Part shown: in pieces, positions 15,601 through 28,000 of the stretch | How positions within the stretch are numbered: the first letter of the stretch is position 1 | How the letters are laid out: every line of letters begins with the position of its first letter | Origin: Urophycis tenuis | Lineage: Eukaryota; Chordata; Actinopteri; Gadiformes; Phycidae | NCBI GenBank assembly: GCA_036785325.1 | Contig: JAXIVH010000002.1 | Location: forward strand, 11,266,572 to 11,330,571 | DNA length: 64,000 nucleotides | Direction of reading: 5' to 3' | Made by a program: the position numbers and the translations under genes | The notes under the pieces: model-generated | The model's input: the letters and a program-made list of their open reading frames with translations, nothing else | Database searches by the model: none | What the model was told of the DNA's origin: nothing

Positions 15601-18391
15601 GTTTATCTAGTCATATTACAGATATTATTAGTGTGTCCAGTGTCCACCATAGGCATGCTTGGGTTAGTGGTTTAAATGGCTATGTGGTTAAATGTGTACT
15701 TTTTTAATCATACAAGGTGGCTGAGTTCTCTTGATGCCAGAGCTGGACTCAACAAGATGATGTTGGACATGCTGGAAAGACGGCGTCAGGAAGACGAGGA
15801 AAAATACAGCTGTGTCACTCTGCTGCTGGATGCCATGTCCATCAAGAGTCACGTTCAGCACGATCCCCAGACCCAAACAATGTTAGGATATGTGGACATG
15901 GGGGATCGGTTGAATGAGACAGACATAGCTTCCGAGGCTCTTGTGTTTATGGTGGTTGGGCTTCAGGGTTATTGGAAAGCTCCAATAGCTTATTATTTGA
16001 CCAAGTCCCTCACACCAGAAACACAGAGAGTCTTGGTTGAACATGCTATAGAAGAGCTGCATCATCGGCAGATAAGGGTGGTATGCGTGACGATGGATGG
16101 GCATGCATCCAACATAAGTATGTGCACACAACTTGGGTGCAACCTAAAAGCAGACCCCCGTGAGCCCCTGAAGACACATTTCCCACATCCGCTAACCCAT
16201 AACAAGGTTTTTGTCATGATGGATGCCTGCCACATGTTGAAGCTGACGCGCAATATGTTGCAGGTACATGCTCATTATTACCCATCTGCTGTGCTTGACT
16301 GTTCTGCTTTTTATACATTTTGATTGTGTTGACATAATTGTGTAGAATATGTTGCTTTACAGTTGATGTGTGATTCTGCAGGCATACAGCCCAATAACAA
16401 GTCAAACTGGCAGTATCAATTGGAACTACATAGTTCAGCTGAACAATGTCCAAAAGAAAAGTGTACATGTGTACTACATGCTGCCAACAGAGTCACTGAT
16501 AAGCATGTCAACTTTGCTAATCAGAAGATGAAGGTATGTTTGCATGAGGATTAATGGATAGAGGGTCAGGGCTTTATTGTGTTTTTATACTTTTTGATGG
16601 TGTTTCTAGGTAGCGCTAAGGTGCCCTTCATTTCTCCTTATTTAAGGTCTCCCTGGCTGCTCAGACTCTGAGTAACTCTGTAGCAGTGGCGCTCCGCACT
16701 TTGCAGGACGTGGTCTATGCAGAGTTCAATGATTCTGAGGCTACTTCAGAATTTATCAAGGTAATGCAGCTAGGGATTTGCATCATTGACCTAACCATAT
16801 AACGCCCACCCTCCCTTTGTAACAGGTGTAAATGTAATAGGTGTAAATGTGAATGCCTCCAGTATTATCCTGTTATGTTTTTCCTTTCTTTTTTTTTCAT
16901 TTTTGGCATCAGAAATTATTAAATAATTATGACCCTCCTCATATTCAACACTATGCAAGAGCTTGGTTAAAATGGTTTATACCTACCTCATAATTTCCTC
17001 AAAAACATCCTTATTGTCACCTCCTAGATTTACAGGTTTAAAGGACTGCAACAATTTAATTTAAAAAAGCATTGCCACAGAGGAAATGGGATGGAAATGG
17101 AAGCTATGCCACATACTTGGGTGTTTACTATCTGATACCTGTTGACACTAAGTTATAGTGATGATTTCAATGCTATTAGTTAATTAAGATATTTGTTTAT
17201 AGATAACAGACAGGCTGTTTGACATCTTGAACAGTCGCAATCCCAGAGCCAAAGGGTTCAAAGCCCCCCTTGGTTCTAGGAATTGGACAAGCACCAGGGA
17301 GTTCTTGATAACAGCCAGGGAGTTCTTGCTCACTTTGAAGATGGAGGATGGCAAACCCCTTCATCGAACAAAGAGGTCTTTTAAAATAGTGACTGTTGTG
17401 ATGCACTGACACCATTTGTAGTCACCAATACCAGATCAAATTCTTAAATAATTTAATTAATTACAAGTAGTGAATTTACAAATCATCTACACATTACGAA
17501 TTATCTAAGGTAAAACTGTTCTGGTTTCAGTGCATCCCTCAAGTCCATGAAATAAGTTATGTTCTCTTGTTCCTGTACTATCTTCTGCATCAAGTTCAGA
17601 TGCTCTGTCCTCCTGTCTGCATCGAGTTCATAAGATGCTCTTACCAGTAAGATGTTCTATCCTTTCTGCATCGAGTTCATTAGATGCACTTTTCGGTCTG
17701 CGTCAAGTTCATAAAGTGGTACGTATTACATATTATTCATATGATACTATCTTGCTCCAATGTGTTTGCTGTCTGCAGCTTTGTCTGTTAGAATTTTTGT
17801 ATTCATTTTTTTTGTCCCCAGATGCCTGTGTCAAAATGGTATGTATTGCATGGTCTGCATGTTATGTTATGTTATTAATTAATTCAAGAAGGTTTAGTTT
17901 AGTTTAGTTTAAGTAATTTGAATGGTCCTAAATCTCACACTGATTACTTTAAGGTCAGGGATGCAAACTAGTCAGCCCCCCCCCCCCCCCCCCCCCCATG
18001 AATTGAATTGTTTAAAATGTGAATTTGTGTCTGCCCTGAGAAGTTAGTACTGCTCTGGGAGCATTCACTATTTTCATCCTATACTGTTAGTTTGCATCCC
18101 TGCTTTCTTGTGTCCTGTTTTGGCAGAATCATCATAGTAATACAATATTTGCTTTTGAAGGTTCCTCTCTGTCCTGGGCTTCGTCATCAACATTGACACG
18201 TTGATGTCGATGGTCCCTGTGCTACTTGAAGGCCAGCGATATGTCCTGACCTACAGGTTCAGCCAGGACCACTTGGAGCTTCTATTTAACTCCATCAGAG
18301 CATCTGGTAGGGTTCATACTTTATATTTACCAGCCACAACACAAAGTGACACAAAGTTTCAGCAAATGCTTTTATTGTTTTGTCGGTCCAT

Positions 18392-18457
<66 letters not shown>

Positions 18458-19582
18458 TGTATATATATACTTTTGTGTGTGTGTGTGGTTTCTGAAGACA
18501 TACCATTTCATGCAAGTGTCACAAACTGATACACTGAGTATCTAAAAAATGTCTCTATTTGACCTGTTTGTAGAATTCATCACCATTGATAGTCTGACTT
18601 GTTTGATAATCTTGTGTGTTTTTTTAAGGCGGCTGGAATAACAACCCCAATGCCAGACAGTTCAAGTATATTTTTAGGAAGCTGATGGCCCGGTGTGGAG
18701 TTGTGACTCACAGAGGCAATGTTACAGCACAGGACGACACAGAGTCAGCCACCATCGACACCTCCACAAGCCTGTCAGCTGTAGATTTGTCCTCTGCAGC
18801 AAGAGGAGAAGATCTTCCTTCTCCGTTTGCAGACATTCCAGCCCTGGTCCATGATCACAGCTATCTTCCCGTCCGCCTCAATGGTCTTGTGGACAATGCT
18901 CTTGTGTACATTTCAGGTAAAGGCTGACTGAAAGTTGATTTTGCCTGTAACCAATAGTGCCAATAGTCAAATCCGTGGGAAAACAATCTACGATAGTAGT
19001 CATAAAAAGAGTGTCTCCTTAATTTCCCCATGTTCCCCATGCTTATTAATTGATAAATTATTGATTATTAATATTTCTGATTATGCTATTGTTATACTAA
19101 CTCAAATCTTAGGATTTGTTGTGCGACGGACTCTGGAGAAGCTGTCCTGTGATGTCTGCCGTGCCAGCCTGGTGACAGAAGCTGCATCTGCCATCAAGGA
19201 CCAGAGCTATCACCTGCTGTTTCTAAGAAACAACGGAGGCCTGGTGATTCCATCACAGGGAACAGTGAGGGTCGTCAGGGCAGCAGAGTGGGTAATTCGT
19301 CAGGCCTCAGCCAGTTGCAGACGATCACAGCCCATCCAACTGCTGGAGGTCATGTACATTGTGCGGAAGAGGATTGGGTCAGAGGATGTGTTTGAGCTCG
19401 GGGAACACATCAGGGACACGCAGTATGGAATAGACAGCCACCACCATATGCTACTGACATTAGTTGTGTCCCTGTTTTTTAAGCTGAGGCTACACCACAT
19501 CGCTAAGATGACTACACTTAGCTTACAGAGGAACAACATACGACAGAAGCTCAATAAAACAGTCCTTTTCAAAGGATATTAG
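12695..19582 (+). CDS. P-element transposase, THAP9-like (one frameshift)
   Basis: Exons that keep phase: 12695-12774, 14261-14453, 14632-14712, 14931-15198, 15286-15439, 15717-16263, 16382-16533, 16647-16760, 17203-17375, 18161-18306, 18629-18916, 19113-19582. They code about 888 residues, close to human THAP9 (about 900). The order is THAP finger (CAAYGCAN, then MWEVALRR, CSEHFRSDDF, GVVPTIF), a coiled coil in exon 4, and an RNase H-like core in exon 6 (LLLDAMSIK, VTMDGHASN, DACHMLKLTRN). Exon 10 carries YRFSQDHLELLFN, where the last catalytic acid is expected. Exon 7 is 152 bases, where phase needs a multiple of three. Its start reads INWNYIVQLNNVQ and its end reads ANRVTDKHVNFANQ in another frame, so a single-base loss lies between about 16440 and 16490. 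All other exons are open. Confidence 0.9.
12862..13915 (+). mobile_element. L2/CR1-type LINE fragment in P-element intron 1
   Basis: The reading frame 12867-13295 is the C-terminal part of a LINE reverse transcriptase: FVSWCELNHLQLNATKTKE, then EEYKYLGVYFNNKLDW, then KKGQSRLFFLRRLRSF. It is followed by a 3' untranslated region and the typical fish L2 ending CCTCAGGGATCAATAAAGTA with a (TCTG)n tail at about 13892-13912. It is 5' truncated, as usual for LINE copies. It postdates or accompanies the P element copy, since it sits wholly inside intron 1. Confidence 0.85.
18395..18470. repeat. (TA)n microsatellite in P-element intron 10
   Basis: About 70 bases of alternating TA lie between exon 10 and exon 11 of the P transposase. 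Confidence 0.95.
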
Positions 19583-19850
19583 CCCAATGTGGGTTTCTGT
19601 TGGGTCTTCCTATTAAACTCTTCCTTCCAATGTGTTTCAGACTGGTTTACTACCATTTTCGTGTAAATAGGATTGTAGTTGTAAAATAAGAGGTGGGTAA
19701 ACTATTAATTCTGTGATCACAGTGAGGTTGATTGTGATGTGCTTGTTTAAAAAAGCCATTCAGAACATATTTGATGATGCTGAACGTTACTGTTAAATGT
19801 TTACACCAATACTAGTCGTTATTATTTAATATATATATATTATTATATAT

Positions 19851-19881
<31 letters not shown>

Positions 19882-20223
19882 ATTATTCATACAGTGCATT
19901 TTGTGATTACGCTATATTATGAGGTGCATTAGATTTATTGAGAGGTGAGTAAACTGTTCACTTAACTTTAGCCTCCACTACAGCCCTGTTACATGTAAAA
20001 CTATTTTCATTCAAAATTGGAAATATGGATGTGTATGGTTATTTGTCTCAAGGCCTCAATTATTCATAGGTATGCAGTGTTATAAATACATGGTGTACAG
20101 GGTGGGGATTTCAAGATGCAGCCTTTCTTATAGCCTATTTGTAAATATTGTAACATTATTCTATGTTTTAGGACATAACATGATTATTCATAAGTATGTA
20201 GTGTCATAACTACACCTCTGACG
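19583..20223. other. P-element 3' untranslated and subterminal region
   Basis: This AT-rich stretch lies between the transposase stop and the inverted end. It contains TTATTATTATT runs and no open frame of interest. Confidence 0.6.
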
Positions 20224-20437
20224 GGCATAACGAACCAATCCGTTTAAAAATTGGTTGAAAATTGAGCAAGTTATGGTTATTTAAAAGTACATTTACCCCT
20301 ACCAACACTGTTATGGGGAGCGAGCCTATGGAGCGAGCTGACTGTAGCAAGATGGCCGCCATGTGCGGACGTTCGACTCCGTTGGCCAGTGACGCGGACG
20401 AGTCATCTAGTCTTCTGTGTATATCTATGGCCTCAGC

Positions 20438-20720
20438 CTTGTACTAGAACTATGGCATCTAAGTGGGATGAGGAAGAGGTGGCAAGACCCACAATTAACA
20501 TTTAGGATGGCCATATCATTTCGAACCGGTTAGACGTGACAGGGCGAATGAAGAAATGCGTGATTATGTTGGGAAACTACCCATAGAAAGCACAACCGTT
20601 CAAACTTATATCCGAAGTGGCGTCTGCCCTGTCGGCGACTCGCTACCACAAAGTTTTTGTCCCGTGTCTTGGTTGACCGTCGTGTCACTGTTTTAAACTT
20701 GGACTTATGTGGTTAGTTAT
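20438..20720 (+). pseudogene. Relic of a P2X7-like transposon gene, target of the P element
   Basis: Right after the P element, an ATG at about 20452 opens MASKWDEEEVARP, and another frame at about 20505 reads WPYHFEPVRRDRANEEMRDY. The PYxFEP motif matches the PYQFEP of the plus-strand gene in the transposon at 2667-6720. The upstream half of this relic is the GC-rich stretch 12040-12231. Frames are interrupted, so it is not functional. The assignment rests on one short motif and is tentative. Confidence 0.4.
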
Positions 20721-20739
20721 ATGGAGTGGATTTATTCGC

Positions 20740-21411
20740 ATGAAGCTACAAGGCTTTGGAGCGTCTGACCCAGCAGCAGGCGTCTCCTACAGCATCGGTG
20801 AACTCTACAGCATTTGGGATACAATAACAAACTGTGGCCATCCACGTTTGGATTTACCTCCGGAGTTAAAGTGAAGGAAAAGAGGCCGACGGTGAGGAAC
20901 AGGCTCAAGAAGCACAAGCCTGTCCTACCATCTGTAATTATGGGCAACGTGTGCTCCGTAGTCAACAAAGTTGATGAACTTGCAGTGCTTGTGAAGTATG
21001 ATCGGCTGTACCGACAGTGCAGCCTTCTCTGTTTTACGGAGTCGTAGTTTACGGACAGCGTTACGACGGCATGCATAGAAATGGATGGCTTCACCGTGAT
21101 CTGACAGGACAGAGACCCGGTGAATTCAGGCAAGAAATCGGGGGAGGGGTTTGCCTGTACATGAACAAACAATGGTGTCAACCTGCACATCACCGCAAAG
21201 CAGAGTGTGTGACCAAATCATTGAATTGCTGGCGGTGAGTTGCAGACCCTTGTGAACTCTCCAATGTCATTGTCATTCTGGTGTATATTCCACCATCTGC
21301 CAATGCCAAACTGGCGACTGACATGATGGCAAGCGTAGCTCACGAACTGCAGAGCCACACTCCGGATGCTCTTGTGATGATCAGTGGCGATTTTAACCAT
21401 TGTACTCTCTC
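20740..21411 (+). mobile_element. Old LINE, 5' part (endonuclease domain), broken by Gypsy
   Basis: The frames read KKHKPVLPSVIMGNV, VVNKVDELAVL and LLCFTES, then with shifts INSGKKSGGG-like residues, LVYIPPSANA and SGDFNHC, which follow the order of an AP-type LINE endonuclease. Several stops and shifts show decay. The sequence stops exactly at the Gypsy LTR at 21412 and resumes after 30129 with LPSFRQLVNCPTR, so both pieces are one LINE. Confidence 0.75.
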
Positions 21412-21752
21412 TGCAGAGTTTACCGCTGGCCACTAGGGGGTAGTATTAAATTACAGGATGCTGATCAGCTTAGTTAGGAGTCAGCCATTTTGTTGTTGCC
21501 AGCATGACATGCAGTCCTGTTACAGAGAAGATAATTAAGCTGTGATCTTTATTCATGTAAGTCCATTACACTGTATTTCTCTATAACTGTTGTTTGTTAA
21601 GGCTAGTTAAGTTCCTGCTGATATTTATGTTAGGCATGCATATGTAGGAATTACTGGGTTTAGCTCATGTTGTTATTTTGTGTATTGCTGCAGGACTTCT
21701 TCATCTTTGTCATTAAAACAAGTAAACTGACATCGAGGAGTGTATTTCTTCA
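21412..21752 (+). repeat. Gypsy 5' LTR
   Basis: It begins TGCAGAGTTTACCGCTGG and ends GTATTTCTTCA. It is 3 bases longer than the 3' LTR (GACTTCTTCATC against GACTTCATC). Confidence 0.93.
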
Positions 21753-21870
21753 TGAAGAAGTCATGGTTGTCGTCGGATGTTGCGTTCTTGGCTGCGAGTT
21801 CAAAACCAGTGATGTGTCTGAAGCACTCGCCATTGCTCTATTGACGAATCACAGATTTGTCCATCAGACC

Positions 21871-24800
21871 ATGGCAGCCCAAGTCCTAACTACGCAAGGC
21901 CCTAAACTTGATCGTCCTAAAATCAATGTGGGTGTGACTATAGAGGAATGGAACGTGTTCATCCGTCGCTGGGATGTCTTTCGTACTGGCTCAGGCGTGG
22001 GAGCTGCCCAGGCCCCTTTCCAGTTATTTCAGTGCGCTGGGTCTGAACTTGGAGACAGCCTGTTGAAAGCCAATCCCAACATTGCCTCCGGACCCCTGGC
22101 GGATCTGATCACTGCCATGCGCTCACTAGCCGTCATTCCGGTTGCCACATGTGTCCTGCGCACCGAGCTGCTTCAGTTGCACCAGGAGCGCGATGAGGCA
22201 TTCCGTGCATTCGCTGCCAGAGTACGAGGAAAGGCGGAGACATGCGCCTACATGGCAGTATGCGAGTGTGGCAATGATGTAGACTATACTGACCACATCA
22301 TCCGTGATGTTCTACTCAACGGAATTTATGACTCAGACATACGCCGCGAAACACTGGGAATACCTGACATTCTGACGAAACCAGTGAATGATGTAGTCGC
22401 GGTCGTTGAAAACAAGGAAATGGCCCACGACGCTCTCCCATCGTCCACTCTTTCGGCCATGTCATCACTCCAGCGCCTAAGGAAGAATCCACATCGAGAT
22501 CCCGCCCCGACCCCAGCCCCATCTGGCAGGGCTAGACAAGCCTCGTGCCCGGACTGTAAGAGCATGTTTCAGGTCTTCACAGAGGGATCACAAGGATATA
22601 ATGTCAAGCCTCACCAGATTTACATCGACTGCTACAGGGCCCGCAGGCAGAAGAGGCGACAGCCATCGACCAACAGCCAGCAGGCTGCCATGGAGTCGGT
22701 GCCGATTTCCCAGATTTCAACATTTCAACTCCGGGCACGCACTGGTCGACGCTGCAGGGGCCGTCGCTGCCGTCAGACGACACACAGCACTGTCAACAAT
22801 CCCACACCTATCAGGCTTGAGCACCACATATTCTCCAGGGGCAAATGGAGGTGGGCCAAGGTAATGGATCACCTTCGAGTCTTAATCACCATCTCGATTG
22901 ACAGGTCAGTCGGACCGAGAGGCAGCGTCAAGGACCGAGGCTTGGATAATGTGTTGAACATATCTGCTATTGCAGACACTGGCGCACAATCTGATCTGTG
23001 GTCCCTGGAGGAGTTTCTCGCCTGCGGGTTCTCAAGGGATGACCTGCTTCCCGTAAATCTTAGCCTGTCGGCCGCCAACCGCTCCTCCATAGCCATTGAG
23101 GGAGCATTCTTCGCGAGGCTCTCAACAGCCCCCAGCAGTGAAACCACGTCCTGCCGCTCGATGGTGTATGTGAGCAGCTCAGTTTGGGAGATGTACCTCT
23201 CCGATGAGTCATTGCTTAACCTCGGCCTCTTGTCTATGGACTTCCCATCGAGTAATGGTGGAGGAGGAACCAGGGGCAAGCGAGGCCCTGGCACACATGA
23301 CACACCGGACAAGCCCTTGTCTGTGAATGCTACGGGGTCCACCAAGAACGGCTGCAAAGACCATGTCAATCCCCAGGTCATTCAGTGCTCATGCCCCCAG
23401 CGTACAGCCCCTTCATCACGGCCTCAGGCATTACTGTTCCCCTGCACACCGGAGAACAATGGTCGGATGAAAGCTTGTCTACTCAAGAGATACGCCTCAT
23501 CTACATTCAACACCTGCCCTCATCAAGCTTTGCCTTGCATGGAGGGGCCGCCCGTCGACATGCACGTGGACCCAGCAGCCAAGCGGAAAGCGTGCCACAC
23601 TGCGGCCACTGTGCCTCTGCACTGGCAGCAAAGAGTCTACGATGACCTCCTTCGGGACGAGGCCCTGGGAGTCTTTGAACGCGTGCCATACGGTGAACCA
23701 GTGATATGGTGCCATCGTATGGTGGTCACTCGGAAGCACGACGGTTCCCCTCGCAGAACTATGGATCTCTCACCTCTCAACAAGTTCTGCCAACGTGAAA
23801 CATTCGCCACTGAATCTCCGTTCCACCTCGCACGTCGCATACCGAGGGACACCCGGAAAACCGTCACGGATGCCTGCAACGGCTACCATAGTGTGCCCCT
23901 GCGTGTATCGGATCGTCATCTGACCACTTTTATCACGCGCTTCGGCCGCTGGCGCTACAGCAGGGCGCCACAAGGTTTCCTGTCATCTGGGGACGGCTAC
24001 AACCGCCGTTTTGACGCTGTCCTCTCAGACTTCGAGCGTAAAGAACATTGTGTGGATGACACTATCCACTATGACACTGACCTAGGGCATCACTGGTGGA
24101 GGACCATTGACTTCCTGGCATGTGTCGGCCGGTCGGGCATTGTGTTGAACCGAGAGAAGTTTCAATTTGCTGAAAGAAGCGTAGATTTTGCTGGATTCAG
24201 GGTGTCAGACACTACCATAGAACCACTCCCGAAGTACTTGGACGCCATCCGTGACTTTCCCACCCCAGAATCCACGACGGACATCAGAAGCTGATTTGGC
24301 CTTGTTAACCAGGTGGCAAACTACGCCCAGTTGCGCAACACTATGGCACTATTCAAGCCGTGCCTCAGCTCACGCTGCAAATTCTCATGGTCCCCTGAAC
24401 TGGATGAAGCCTTCCGGAAGTCCAAACAAGCTATAATTGGTGCCATCCGTGAGGGCGTAGAGATTTACGACATGCGGTGGCGCACCTGCCTCCGCCCAGA
24501 CTGGTCCAGGCGTGGTATTAGCTACTACCTGCTCCAACAACATTGTGGCTGCACTTCTGGCATACCGGACTGTTGCTCAGCAGGATGGAGGATCACCCTC
24601 GCCGGTTCACGGTTCCTATCCTCGGCGGAGCAGCGCTATGCGGCCATTGAAGGAGAGGCCCTGGCCGTGGCCTGGGGCCTGGAGCAAACACGATATTTCA
24701 CACAAGGATGTGACAACCTCGTCGTAGTCACCGACCATAAGCCCCTTGTGAAGATCTTTGGTGACCGTACACTTGATGAGATAACAAACTCACGATTGTT

Positions 24801-25046
24801 CAGACTCAAGCAGCGTACCCTCCCATGGCGCTTTGACATTGTGCACCTGCCTGGTAAGAGCAACCACGCCGCTGATGCAACTTCGAGACATCCTTCGCCC
24901 TCGGGCTCTGCTAACGGCTTTTCATTGGGATCACCGAGCGTACATGACACCGTAGAGTCGGCACTTATGGCTTCCATCTGCAGTGAGGCACAAGAACTGG
25001 GAGCCATCTCATGGTCCATCATCGCACGGGAGACGGCAGCTGATGG
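21871..25046 (+). pseudogene. Gypsy gag-protease-RT-RNase H frame with one internal stop
   Basis: The likely start is the ATG at 21871 (MAAQVLTTQG). A gag-like region is followed by a cysteine segment (CPDCKSMFQVF), a retropepsin motif (IADTGAQSDLW), and reverse transcriptase with VTDACNGYHSVPL, RAPQGFLSSGDGYNRRF and the catalytic CVDD. Next is RNase H with GSRFLSSAEQRYAAIEGEAL and VVTDHKPLVKIFGD. A TGA at 24292-24294 interrupts an otherwise continuous frame shortly after the RT domain. The frame ends at 25046, where a LINE begins. These enzymes would copy the element's RNA into DNA. This copy cannot make the full polyprotein. Confidence 0.88.
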
Positions 25047-28000
25047 TCCAAGATGGCGCCGCCCATGGCTGCCGTAGCGCTACTCTGTGTCGTGTTTTGT
25101 TTGTTTTGTACTGTTCCAGTGTCCTGTTGGACTTCTTACACAAAAGAGGAACTACTGCACTTTAAGGATCTAAACCCACCGGACATTTATCCCGAACTAC
25201 TCACCCGTTCCACGTACATTCCGGATATACTTGTGAGGGGTACTGCGTTTTTCGCCCGTGCGGTTAAGTGGACCAGAAGACAGCGGGGAAGGAGAGCTGG
25301 CTCTCTGGCTCGCCTGCGTCAGAGGGGAACGCGTCCACCTCTTCCAGGTATTTTCCTTGCCAACGTGAACTCTATTTTCAATAAAATGGACGAACTCCAG
25401 TGTCTAGTAGCTAGGAGCAAGGACTTTCACTCCTCGGCTGTGTTTGCGTTTGTGGAGACCCATCTGTCGCTATCTATACCTGACGGGGCTGTGGAGTTGG
25501 AAGGCTTCACTATGTTCCGGGCGGACAGGGTCTTCGAGGCAGTGAACAAGTCGCGTGGAGGTGGATTACTGTTTTTTGTGAACGATCGCTGGTGTTCGGA
25601 TGTAACAGTGATTCTCCAACACTGTTCCATTAATATAGAATCCCTCTTCATCCTCTGTCGGCCACTATACTCCCCACGCGAGTTCAGCTCATTCATTCTC
25701 GGGTGTGTTTACATTCCGCCGGCTGCTGACGTCACCGCAGCAGTAGACACACTGGCTGGGCAGATAACGAGTGTGGAACGCCAGCACCCGAACAGTCTCG
25801 CTGTAGTTTTGGGAGACTTCAACAAGGCTAATCTTAGCCGGGCTCTTCCCAAATACAGGCAGCAAGTCACATGCACCACCCGTGGCGAAAACACCCTCGA
25901 TCACTGCTACTGCACAATCCGTCAGGCATACCATTCGGTCCGACGTGCTGCGCTGGGCAACAGTGACCACGATCTCATTCACCTGATCCCTCGCTATAGG
26001 CAGAGATTGAAACTCTCTAAACCTGTAGTGAGTTGGTTCAGAGTGTGGTCCAGTGAAGAACGTGAGAGACTACGTGCCGGGCTGGAGTGGGCAGGCTGCG
26101 ACCAGGACTTCGAGTGGGCGGGGCCAGAAGCTGGAAACAACCTGGATGAATACACAGATACTGTGTCATCATTCATCGGCTTCTGTGAAGAGGTGTGTGT
26201 CCCCCTCCACTTCAGGAAGTCTTATAACAACGACAAGCCCTGGTTCTCAGTTAAACTCAAGCGGCTGAGGCAGGAGAAGGAGGCGGCCAGGCGCAGCGGG
26301 GACGGTGATCTGTTCAAGAGGGCCAAGTACAGGTTCACCAAAGCAGTGAAGGAGGGAAAACATCATTACGCAGAGAGACTGCAGAAACAGCTTTCTGAAG
26401 GGAATCCCTCCTCCGTCTGGAAAGGCCTCAAGAAGATCACCAACTACAAACCAAAGCCCCCGCAGGCGCCCGACAGCCTCCCCCTTGCCAACGAGCTCAA
26501 TGAGTTTTACTGCAGGTTCGAGAAGGAGTTCCCCCCGGCACCCTCCCTCCACACCCCCGGGCCACAACCACCCCTGCACCCCAGTAGGGTCATCAACCCC
26601 CCTGCTACTCCTCCCACGCCCTCCCTCCCACTCTCAGGTGAAAAAACTGTTCAAGGGTCAGAATCCCCGGAAGGCGGCCGGTCCGGATTCCGTCTCTTCA
26701 TCAGCCCTGAAGCATTGCGCCGACCAGCTGGCCCCGGTGTTTACCAACATCTTCAACGCCTCACTGGAGCTGTGTTACATCCCAGCATGCTTCAAGGCCT
26801 CAACCATCATCCCCATACCCAAGAAGGCCAAGGTCACAGGCCTAAATGACTACAGACCGGTCGCCCTGACCTCTGTTGTCATGAAGGTGCTGGAGCGCCT
26901 TGTCCTGGCCCACCTGAAGTCCATTACGGATCCTGTACTGGACCCCCTGCAGTTCGCATACAGAGCCAACAGATCCACGGACAACGCGGTGAACATGGCT
27001 CTGCACTACGTACTGGAACACCTGGACACTGCAGGGAACTACGTCAGGATTCTATTCGTGGACTTCAGCTCGGCCTTCAACACCATCATTCCTCACACCC
27101 TGGAGCGCCAGCTATCCCTGCTGCAGGTGCCGGTCTCTACCTGCAAGTGGATTACCGACTTCCTGACCAACAGGTCTCAGCGGGTGAAGCTGGGGAAGAG
27201 CATTTCCAGCTCCAGGTCCACCAGCACTGGCTCTCCGCAGGGCTGCGTCCTGTCTCCCGCCCTGTTTTCCCTGTACACCAACAGCTGCACCTCCCTCCAA
27301 CCGTCGGTCAAGCTCCTGAAGTTTGCAGACGACACCACCCTGGTGGGCCTCATCTCCAAGGGGGACGAGTCTGCATACAGGAGGGAGATCGAGCGGCTAC
27401 AGAGCTGGTGCAGCTGCAACAACCTGGAGCTCAACGCGCAGAAGACAGTGGAGATGGTGGTGGACTTTAGGAGGAACGCAGCCCCGCTCATTTCCATTAT
27501 GCTGGGTGAAACCCCGGTTGCCTCCGTGGAGTCTTGCCGCTTTCTAGGCCTGACTCTCTCCCGGGACTTGAAGTGGGGGCCGAACATCACGGCCCTTTTG
27601 AAAAAGGCCCACACGAGGATGTTCTTCCTTCGGCAGCTTAAAAAATTTAGGCTGCCGAGGAGGATGATGACTCAGTTCTACACCGCCATCATTGAGTCCA
27701 TCCTCACCCACTCCATCATCACCTGGTTCCCTGCTGCGGTGGTCAAGGACAAGGCCAGGCTGCAGCGGGTGATTCGATCAGCGGAGAAGGTGATAGGCGT
27801 TCCCTTGCCCTCCCTCAAGTCCCTACATGACACCAGGGCTCTGAGAAGGGCAAAAAAGATCATGGCCGACCCCTCGCACCCAGGTCACAACCTCTTCACC
27901 CCGCTTCCTTCTGGGAGAAGGTTGCGGCTGCCTGGAACTGCTAGGACCCGTCACAGACTTAGTTTTTTCCCCTCAGCCGTCAGGCTGGTAAACGAGTCTG

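Larger units (their letters stand above)
12224..20437 (+). mobile_element. P element (THAP9 type), nearly complete
   Basis: The element spans 12232-20429 (8198 bases). Its ends are CATAGATATACACAGAAGAC on the left and the complement on the right, with further subterminal inverted similarity around GCCATCTTGCTACAGTCA (left about 12300, right about 20350). It is flanked by an exact 8-base duplication, GCCTCAGC, at 12224-12231 and 20430-20437. Eight bases is the known P-element target duplication. Inside is a twelve-exon transposase gene in the same orientation. Intron 1 has been enlarged by a LINE fragment. The element landed in the 5' region of another repeat, whose two halves are at about 12040-12231 and 20438-20700. 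Confidence 0.92.

Noticed and set aside
26247..27614. Long minus-strand frames in the LINE
   Set aside because: They are antisense shadows of the endonuclease-reverse transcriptase frame.
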